Below are positions 1 through 7,339 of a stretch of DNA of 11,652 nt, piece after piece (positions within the stretch are counted from its first letter, which is position 1; every line of letters starts with the position of its first letter). Under the pieces are notes generated by a model that worked only from the letters and a program-made list of their open reading frames with translations, was not told where the DNA came from and ran no database searches. This DNA comes from Acanthamoeba lenticulata (taxonomy: Eukaryota > Discosea > Longamoebia > Acanthamoebidae): positions 1-11,652 of the forward strand of contig NAVB01003717.1 in assembly GCA_002179805.1 (NCBI GenBank), read 5' to 3'. A program made the position numbers and the translations under genes.

Positions 1-228
1 CGAGGCCAGGGTGACCTTCATGGCCTTGAGCTTGCTCAGGTCGAGCACGTCGTTGACCAGCTCCAGCAGCGTCTCCGACGATGCCTTGATGTCGTTCAGG
101 CACTCCTCCTGCTGCCCGCTCATCTCCGTGTCGTCCATCAGCGACGCCATCCCGATGATCCCGTTCAGCGGCGTCCGCAGCTCGTGGCTCGCCACCGCCA
201 GGAAGGCGTCCTTCACCCGGTCGATCTC
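1..228 (-). other. HisKA dimerisation/phospho-acceptor domain, cut by window edge
   Basis: The H-box reads FLAVASHELRTPLNG, with the phospho-acceptor histidine codon at 184-186 (residue 1809). It is followed by the second HisKA helix, ETLLELVNDVLDLSKLK. A short coiled-coil-like linker rich in Arg, Lys and Glu (codons near 230-300) joins it to the GAF domain. All residues expected for autophosphorylation at this His are present. The ATP-binding domain that would phosphorylate it lies beyond position 1. Confidence 0.93.
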
Positions 229-3200
229 CTGCAGCTGCTTGTTCTTGGCCCGCATCTCGCGGTTGGCCCGCCGGAGGCGGTCGACGAGCATGGCGTTGTC
301 CATCGAGTTCATGAGCTGGCCCGCTAGGATCCGCACCAGCCGCAGTCGGTCGTGCCCAAACACGCCCGGCGCGCGGTCGTTCTCGAGGTAGATCAGCCCG
401 CGCTGCTTGTCCTTCATCGCCAGCGGCGCGCACAGCACCGACCGCGGCCGCCGACGGATCACGTAGTCATCGCCCCCGAACAGGTCGTCCGCCAGCGCGT
501 CGGCCAGGATCACCTCCTCTGCAGCCGCGAGCGCCACCTCGTCAGCGAGCAGCAGCCAAGCAGCGTTGGGGACGCAGGATATCGTACTCTTGGCGTGCCA
601 GCAGTAGTTGAGGATACGCGTGGGCAGGTCGCGACCGTCGCTCCGGTACTCGATGTTGACCACGCGGACCCGGACGGTCGGCTGGTGCGGCTCCTGTGGC
701 GGCACAGAGCCGCTGCGGCGCTCCTTGGCCTTGGCTCGCACAAACAGCTGCTGCTTGACGCCGCCGTCGCCGCCGCTGCCGTTGCTGCTGCTGGAGTCGC
801 CCGAGTCGCTGACGTCGACCGACGAAGAGCCCTCGCCAGACATGTCTGACGGCGACATCGATTGCGCGGCCCCGCTGTAGGCCTCGGTCAGCAGCAGCAC
901 GCCCTGGTCCCGATTGATGGAAGGGTCAGCGTCAAGAGAATCAGAGGAACATCGAGAGGGCGCCGCGCGGCTTACCTTGGAGGCGCCCGTGTTGGTGACG
1001 ATGAGGTCCATGAGCGAGACCAGCAGGTCGTTAAGGCCGAGCTTGCTCGACAGGCTCTGCGTGGCCTTGACCACAGTGTCCAGGTCGAGCGCGCTGGTCA
1101 CGATCTCCGACGTGTTCGAGTAGAAGGGGGCCGGCCCGGCGCGGCCCGAAGCGGCCGCAGCGTCCTGGCGGCTCTCGTCGTCCTCGTCTTCGCTCCGGTA
1201 TACCGCCATCGAGCGCAGCGCCGGGCGCTCGGTGCAGCGCGCCTGGGCCGCGGCGGCAGCGGCTGGCGCGCCCCACTTGGTGTAGCAATGAACGGACTCG
1301 CGGGCGGCCTGGGCGGCCAGCGCCCGCAGGGCCTGCCAGGCGAGCTCCTTGGCCAGCGCAGCGTCCTGCGTGAAGCCGTTGGCGATGGCCACCCCGTAGG
1401 CCCGCTCGTAGCGCTCGACCACCTTGAGCAGCTCGCCGACGTCGCGTCCCTTACGCCGCTCCAGCTCGTGCACCCAGCCCCGCTCGGCCTGCAAAGGCAA
1501 AAGAAGGGCAACAACAGTCAGAACGGCATGTTCAAGCGGTCGTGTGGATCAAAAGGCTTGGCGTGAAGGCTGGCTGGTCGCACCTCGACGAGGAGGTACT
1601 GGTGCTCAAAGTTGCAGGGCGCCGACTCGGCCCACCGCCGCATCTCCTCCTGATTGCGAGCGACGATGGCCAGATACTCGCGGCAGGTGGTCTCGTCGAT
1701 CGTCCCCTCTCCGCCACCGCCGCTGCTGCTTCGGAGGTCGTTCCGCGGGGTGGAGGCGCCGCTGCGCCGGCCGGCGGCCCGCGATTTGGCTTCGCGCCAC
1801 GACGAGGACGCGGCCTTGCCGGTGCGGCCCAGCGGCAGGGCCCGCTCGGCCTCGCGCCACTTGGCGCCCCGCGTGAGCTCCCGCACGCGCTCCTTGGGCG
1901 ACACGAAGCCGTAGGCCGCCTTGCAGGCCGCCAGCAGCGTGAGCGAGTACATGAAGTAGAACTCTGCAGACACGGCCCGTGGGCACACGATCAGTCCCTT
2001 CTCCTCCTCGTCCGAGAGTCGCGCGCGAGACGAGGCCTCAGCGACGTACCGGTCTCCTCGTACCACTGGCCGATGACCTGGATGAGCTCCGCCGTGCGGT
2101 GGCCGGCCTGCAGGGCCTCCTCGTACCAGCCCATGATGTAGCAGTACTGCATGCGCATGCGCTGGTAGAGCGCTACAGGAGACACGCCACGTCAGCATGA
2201 CGTCACTCGGCAGAGCTGCTGTTGTGCTGGCGTACCGACGGGCATCTGGCTGGCGCTGGAAGCGATGTAGGCCGCGTACTCGGTCTCGGTCTCGCCCACG
2301 GGCATGTCCATGAGGAGCCGCGTGTGGCGGTCGACCGTGTGGATCATCTTGCTCACTTCGCTCCAGTTGGCCTCTTGCACGTAGCGCTTGTATGGACCTA
2401 CAGTGGCCAAGGGTCAGGCGCGAGACGAGATGCACGTGAGAGGCGGGGGTGAGCGCGGCACCGATGGAGGCCAGGGTCTGGGGCAGCGGGCTGACGGCCC
2501 ACAGGATGCCCACGAGGCAGTAGGCGCAGCCCGAGGCAAAGGCCGGGTTGCCCGCCGTCACGGCGTTGCGATAGCCCGTCTCCAGGCCTTGCAGCGAGTC
2601 GCGCAGCGGGTGCCGCAGCCAGTGCATGAAGCCTGGCACGTGACGTGGGGCGACAAGGTGAGGCCGTGCGTTCCTCTTTGAAACAGCATAGACTCGAGGC
2701 CTCCGCAGGAAAGAGCAGTTGACGCACCGTAGACGATCTGGAGCATCTGGTTGAGGTCCGGCAGCCGCGAGTTGGGGTAGTGGGCTTGGTGCATGTCGAT
2801 CGCGAGCTTGCCCCACGCGACGGCCTCGTCAAACTGCGTAGGATTGACGCGCGCACATATGAAGTTGTAGAGGAGGTCGAGGCGAGGCTCATCAAGGAGA
2901 AGGAGGAGACGCACCCGCTTCCGCACGGCGCAAAGGATCCAGCCGTACCAGGCGTAGAGCACCGACGTGAACTCGGTGTGGCCATGGATGATGCTCATCT
3001 CGACCTGTACCCGCACCGTCACCGCCGCCATCATCACCATCACCGGTCCGAAGTCGTGTGAGCAAGGGGATGGCAGGTGGCAAGCGACACGTGTGGGCTG
3101 AGCTTCGTCCGCACCACAGTGGCGAGGATGTAGGCCAAGGCCTTGGGGTTGACGAAGTAGCCCCCGACGGACAAGCGCACAGCCAATTTTTGGATGCCCT

Positions 3201-6200
3201 GTACTCAGGAAAAGCCCGCATACAAGTACGTGAGCGAAGTCCCCTCCTGCGAACGCTGGCGCGAAAACTCGGAAAAAAACACGGCGCAGACGGAAGGACG
3301 GACGGACCATGATGCGCTGGTCCGTGGCGGGCTTGTTGTGGATCAGCTCGCTGATGGGTGTCTTCTCCAGCAGGCGGTTGACCTGCCCGACGGCCTGCTC
3401 GATGCTCTCATCGGGCAGGTCCGCCGGCACGTCGAGGCCCAGGGCCTTCAGCCCAAGCAGGCCCGAGGCCAGCACGTCCTGCACGGTGCCGACGTCCTCT
3501 CGTGAGCCGAGCAGGCCGTCGGGCAGGACATGGGCTGGTGATAAACAAGCGGGTGAAAAACGCACGTCGTAGCGCGAGAGGCAGATGGACATCTGGTTGC
3601 GCTGCACAAACACTTCGATGGTCTCCCACACGTCGTTGGCGTGCGTCAGGATCTCATCAAACAACTTTTGGGCCGTGTCCACCTGCTTGCATAAGTACTC
3701 GCTCTGGGCCCGCTCTGCACCGCGCCGCGCCAGACCGACAACGTCGTCGGCGGTCCATCAGATCGCGCACGAACAGGGAGGCGAGAAGGGAGAGCGGCCG
3801 GACCGATGTGGAGCTGGAAGGTGAGGTCGTGCTGGGTGTCCCAGCTGTCCGGCGGGAGTATGGCGATGCCCTGCACAGTCGCGCGCTGGGCCATGTCGTA
3901 GGCCATGGACTTGCGGGCCTTGATGGCCGCATTCAGGTTGAGGCGCGCGACGAGCAGCCGCTGCGCGGGGTCGGTCACCAACTCGGCCGCCTTGTTGAAG
4001 TGGTACACCACATCAAAGATGTCGTAGTACTGCTGCCGCGCGACGCAGATGGTGAGGCAAAGATGGCCGGGGCGACGATGGGCGCACGGTTGACGTACCG
4101 CGGAGCGGTCGGCGCTGGAGGACAGCGTGGCCGTGTCAGCCTTGGCCAAGAGGAACTGGGCGACGTCGAGGTGCAGCTGCCTGTTGCGCTCCCTGGGGAC
4201 CAGCACGGAGGCCGCCTGTTGCACGCGGTCGTGCAGGAAGCGGTAGGCAAAGTCGTTCTCGCGCACCACGAACCCTGCGCCCACCTTGCTCATCATCGAA
4301 GTCGACAACGACAACCACGACGACGATCGATGTCGACAAGAAGGAAACGACGTGCCTTGCTGCAGAGCGGGCCAGAGCACGGCCTCTTCGGCCTCGATGG
4401 CGATGCCGCAGAACTGGGCGATGTCGCGGATGTCGAAGCGGCCGCCCAAGAAGGCCGCCACCTGGAGCAGGTTGCGCGTGCGCGCGGGCAGGTTGCCCAA
4501 GTCCTGGGCCATGAAGTCGACCACGTTGTCGGCGTACTGGACGGCCTCGATCCGGGCCAGGTCCCACGCCCAGCGGCCTTGGTCGTAGTCGAACCAGATG
4601 TAGCGGCTCCGGTGGAGCTTGGTGAGGAAGCTGATGGTGAAGAACGGATTGCCCTTGGTCTTCTCGAACACGAGCCGCGACAGCTCCAGCGCGGCCTCTG
4701 GCGCGCGCTCGTAGTGGAGCACGTCGGCCACCAGCCTGTTGACGTCGGACAGATGCAGCGGCTGCACTCGCGCCCCACCCCAGCCCATGTCACGTGCGGC
4801 CTTCTCTGGGGCGCAAGAGGCCTCGTCGGACGCACCTTGAGCTCGATGGTGGTGGTTCCGATGTGCTTGCTCCGCAGCTCGTCGAGAAACATGTGAAGCG
4901 GGTGGGTCGGGCTGGTCACCTCGTTGTCCCGGTAGCCCCCGAGCAGGAACAGCGGGGCCACGTCCTGGGCCGGCTTGCGGCACAACTGTGTAAAGCGTGT
5001 GGACGCACCGAGTTCAGTCGGTCATTCCATCGACAGTCCAGTGGTTGATCGTCATCATCATCATCAAGGCGGGGCATCGTACGATCTGCTTGAGTAGCGT
5101 GAAGGAGGGCTGGTCGGCCCAGTGCAGATCGTCCAGGAACATCACCAGAGGCGCGTCGGGCCGGATGCTGGAGAAGACGTCGACCAGGCGCGAGAACAGG
5201 CGCGAGTACAAGTCCTCCACGGCCGTGACGCCCAGCTCCTCGAGCGCGACGGCGGGCTGCTGGCCGATGAGCAGCTGCAGGCTCGGGATCACCGACACCA
5301 GCATCTGCCCGTGGCTGCCCACCGCTTCCCGCAGCCGCCCGCGCACGCGCCCCACGCTCTCCTCGTCCTCTGACAGGATCTGGTTGATCATGTCCGTGAA
5401 AGCCGACACGATCGCCGAGTAGGGCACGTCGCGCTTGTTGAAGTCGTACTTGCCGCTGATGAAGTAGGCCCGCTCCTTGATGGCCTTGAGCTGGCTCACC
5501 AGCGCCGTCTTTCCCACACCCGAGTAGCCCGCCACCAGCACGACCTCGTTGCGCGCCAGCGACGAGGGTGTCCGCGCGGCCCTGGCCGTGGCGCCGTAGA
5601 GGCGCGTGAGCTCGTGGAGCTGGTCCTCGCGGCCATAGAGCTTGGACGGGAAGGCAAACACGTCCGACACGTCGTCCTCGCCCGCCTTGAACCGTTCCTC
5701 TTCCTCTTCTGCCCACTTCTCGTCCTCTTCTTCTTCCTCCTCTTCATTTTCCTTTTCGTCTTCTATACATTCCTTTTCCTTTTCTCCTTCTTCTCGGTTC
5801 TTGTCTTTGTCTTCGCCTTTGGCTCGCCGATGCTGCCTCCGGTCGCGGTGCTGATGGCGATGAAAGTAGGCGGGCGGGTGGCGACAGGGCCGCCCGCGAG
5901 CAGCCACGATGCGCGCGCATCGCTCCAGGTCGGCCACGAGCCCGCGGCTGCTCTGGTACCGCTCCTCGACCGACTTGGCCAGCAGCCGCCCGACCACGCT
6001 CGACAAGCACCGCGGCACGCGCGCGTCGACCTCGTGCACGGCGGGCGCCTGCTTGGCCATGTGCGCGTGCATCATGCGCACGGGCGACCGCTCGTGGAAG
6101 GGCACGCTCCCGGTGAGCAGCTCGAAGAAGCTCACCCCGAGCGAGTAGAAGTCGCTCCGGTGGTCGGCCGGCCGCGCCGCCGCCTCGCCGCTCCGCAGCG

Positions 6201-7026
6201 ACAGCTCCGGCGGCAGGTACGGCAGCGAGCCCATCACGTGGTGCACGAGCGACGAGTGCGGGTCGCTGCCGTACCCGACGCCACCGCCGCCGCTTGTGCC
6301 GCTCGTGGTGTCCTTGGAGTGGACGACGATGGAGGCGATGCCGAAATCGGTGATCTTGACCTCACCCGTCTCTTTGTTCCAGATGATGTTGTGCGGCTTC
6401 ATGTTGCCCCCCCCCCAACGTGTCAAAGGCGCGAAAGTGAGGAAAGCGGAGAGGCAGGGCAGGGGGCGGCGCACCTTGATGTCCTTGTGCACAACTGACC
6501 GGCTGTGAATGCGGCCCAGCGTCCGTGCCACGGCCTCGGCCATCCGCAAGAACTGCGGCAGGTTTTGTGCAAAGGCCCCCTCGCGCATGAGCCACTTGTC
6601 GAGCGACTCGCCGCCAAAGTCCTCCACGACGAGCGCCTCCACGCCTGGTCGTGAAAGCCGCGCGAGGATGCGCGCCACGCCGGGCACGCCGCGCAGGCTT
6701 TCGGTGACGACTTGGTGCTCGTGGTGGAAGTTGCTCAGGTGGCGCGGCAATGGCAGCGACACGCCGAGCACTTTCACCCGCACGATTTGCTCCTCTTTCA
6801 GCTGCCCTTCATCTTGCTGTGGCTCTCCCTCTCCATCCCCGTTGTCCCGCCACTTCGTGGATGGGCCGGCGTCTTGCCCCCGTCGTTTAGATTTCGCAGC
6901 GGAGGAGGGGGCGGGGGCACGGGTGACCCTGCACCGATAGATGACGGAATGCGCGCCCCGGTCAAAGTCGGGGGAGAGCAGCTCAAAGCCCTCTTCACGG
7001 AGCGCCTGACCCACCGGTCCCTCCAT
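1..7026 (-). CDS. Hybrid Ser/Thr kinase - AAA ATPase - GAF - sensor histidine kinase, 3' end outside window
   Basis: The gene encodes a multidomain sensor kinase that should take part in phosphorelay signalling in the cytoplasm. The start at 7026 is preceded by an in-frame TAG 18 nt upstream. Exons (minus strand): 7026-6475, 6396-5083, 4985-4836, 4761-4356, 4274-4099, 4032-3804, 3714-3566, 3478-3308, 3198-3115, 3004-2915, 2833-2728, 2632-2462, 2397-2236, 2172-2050, 1963-1584, 1488-976, 903-588, 518 to 1. They join to exactly 1870 open codons. Visible in order: kinase domain with HKD (180-182) and DFG (201-203); Lys/Glu-rich linker about 365-432; ATPase with Walker A GYSGVGKT (474-481) and Walker B LVMFLDD (601-607); motif FLHDRVQQAA (820-829); helical repeats about 830-1500; GAF about 1558-1770; HisKA with phospho-acceptor H1809 in HELRTPLN. 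The domain order matches cyanobacterial HstK and fungal Chk1/Mak2-type group X kinases. HATPase and receiver domains are expected beyond position 1. Least certain junctions: the GC-AG intron at 4355-4275 and the donor at 3307. Confidence 0.9.
301..1080 (-). other. GAF domain of the hybrid kinase
   Basis: The domain follows the typical lead-in SALDLDTVVKATQSLS. It contains VTNTGASK joined by splicing (976 to 903) to GVLLL, then LPTRILNY joined (588 to 518) to KEVILADALADDLFGGDDY, then RSVLCAPL and RGLIYLEND, a good match to GAF domains in front of bacterial and eukaryotic histidine kinases. A Ser/Asp/Gly-rich insert of roughly 45 residues lies between the first strands (codons near 730-870). 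GAF domains bind small molecules or chromophores. No phytochrome-type cysteine context is evident, so the ligand is unknown. Confidence 0.85.
1230..4270 (-). other. Helical repeat (TPR-like) region between ATPase and GAF
   Basis: Residues about 809-1510 are spread over exons 5 to 16. After FLHDRVQQAA the sequence becomes a series of amphipathic helices of the kind found in HstK-like kinases; recognisable family landmarks are YFVNPKALAYILA, LYAWYGWIL, FYFMYSLTLLA and HQYLLVEAERGW, the last formed only after splicing 1584 to 1488. A Ser/Arg/Gly-rich insert (codons near 1690-1860) interrupts the helices before the conserved HQYLLVE. The role is presumably to relay signals or bind partners. No ligand can be named from sequence. 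Confidence 0.7.
4275..4355 (-). other. Probable GC-AG intron of the kinase gene
   Basis: Splicing CAAG|GCACGT to GCGCAG|GGTTC (81 nt, phase 1) joins LWPALQQ to GFVVRENDFAYRFLHDR, with the spacing I expect for this family. The donor carries the same +3 to +6 bases (ACGT) as ordinary GTACGT donors in the gene. A GT-AG alternative exists: donor at 4351, acceptor ending at 4289, 63 nt, also in frame, adding six residues (TKVGAG) after QQG. The GC-AG model is preferred for spacing only. Confidence 0.55.
4650..5643 (-). other. AAA_16 / STAND-type ATPase domain of the hybrid kinase
   Basis: Residues about 436-710. The domain opens with the typical LYGRE (437-441), has Walker A GYSGVGKT (474-481), a DFNKRDVPYSAI-type segment shortly after, Walker B LVMFLDD followed by LHWAD (601-611), and the downstream GGYRDNEV motif (638-645). 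These are hallmarks of the predicted ATPases fused to HstK-type kinases. Two introns (5082-4986 and 4835-4762) split it. It probably works as a nucleotide-dependent switch between the N-terminal kinase and the C-terminal sensor half; that role is inference. The preceding linker (codons near 5650-5860) is a run of Lys, Glu and Asp including eight consecutive acidic residues. Confidence 0.88.
5052..5066. repeat. (TCA)5 microsatellite in a kinase intron
   Basis: Five perfect trinucleotide units lie inside the intron 5082-4986, between exons 2 and 3 of the kinase gene. Similar but imperfect trinucleotide runs sit in the kinase introns 3114-3005 and 4355-4275. Confidence 0.9.
5914..6987 (-). other. 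Protein-kinase-like domain of the hybrid kinase
   Basis: Residues about 14-345, interrupted by intron 1. The presumed nucleotide-binding loop is degenerate (RGAHSVIYR, no GxGxxG), as in HstK-type proteins. K85 in IVRVKVL is the likely beta-3 lysine and E103 in FHHEHQVV the likely helix-C partner. A hydrophilic insert (about 36-79) separates strands 2 and 3. The catalytic loop reads HKDIKPHN (180-187) and the metal motif is DFG (201-203). A Gly/Ser-rich stretch (216-228) sits in the activation segment before PPE (246-248). With K85, D182, N187 and D201 all present, catalysis is possible. The arginine of HRD is a lysine here and the glycine loop is poor, so a pseudokinase or regulatory role cannot be ruled out. 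Confidence 0.85.
6397..6474 (-). other. Kinase intron 1, in frame, inside the catalytic loop
   Basis: Donor AAG|GTGCGC at 6475/6474 and acceptor ATGAAG|CCG at 6397/6396 give a 78-nt intron. Splicing joins HKDIK directly to PHNII, the universal kinase catalytic loop. The intron has no AG before the acceptor and is pyrimidine-rich in its middle, but a run of ten G lies 10 nt before the acceptor. It is a multiple of three with no stop codon, so an unspliced transcript would insert 26 residues inside the catalytic loop. Confidence 0.9.
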
Positions 7027-7339
7027 CTTCGCAGCCCGTCCCTAGCGCCTTTGTGCTTCGTTCTTCTTTCAGCCTGACGTTACAGCCCCCGCCCGGGAGA
7101 GCTTCAGCGGTTCACTCCCGCAACGCAAAACCTCGGAGTGAACTCGCGGAAGACGACCAGAATTTTGGTGTGGCCGATCAGCAAATGCCAAATGGGCTGC
7201 CGGCTTAAGTTGTCGTCTCGTCAAGCGCAGGAAGAGGTCGGTGGGCCAGTGGATCTCTCGGCCGCCCCAAACTCGAGAATAGAGAAAAAGTAGGAAGGAG
7301 ACTGAGGAGCGGAAGTAGTATTTCTTGTGTGCTTGCTGC
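7027..7339 (-). promoter_or_regulatory. Intergenic: 3' end of TMEM144-like gene and upstream region of kinase gene
   Basis: No supported gene lies in these 313 bp. On the minus strand the stretch runs from just after the TGA of the TMEM144-like gene to the ATG of the kinase. No AATAAA was seen on the minus strand after the TGA. A perfect 9-bp inverted repeat, GTTCACTCC at 7110-7118 and GGAGTGAAC at 7135-7143 with a 16-nt spacer, lies 84-117 bp upstream of the kinase start codon and is the only structured element noticed. No clear TATA box was found. Confidence 0.5.

Noticed and set aside
1518..2816. Uninterrupted minus-strand frame of 432 codons as a separate gene
   Set aside because: Only parts of it carry conserved sequence; the rest reads through introns. 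The same exons join to their neighbours with conserved spacing.
3022..3046. Plus-strand histidine-rich run (CATCATCACCATCAC) as a tag or metal-binding peptide
   Set aside because: It lies in a kinase intron (3114-3005) and is a trinucleotide repeat on the non-coding strand.
3502..4896. Long plus-strand open frame of 464 codons
   Set aside because: It lies antisense to exons with clear family motifs. Its translation is compositionally odd and has no recognisable domain. High GC content makes such shadow frames common.
5614..6498. Plus-strand open frame with a hydrophobic Phe/Leu-rich stretch resembling membrane segments
   Set aside because: The hydrophobic run is the antisense of the Lys/Glu-rich linker of the kinase, and the rest is antisense to the kinase domain.
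7101..7122. GGTTCACTCC resembling a tRNA B box with a T-arm-like stem
   Set aside because: There is no A box, acceptor stem or anticodon arm around it on either strand. The similarity is one short stem.
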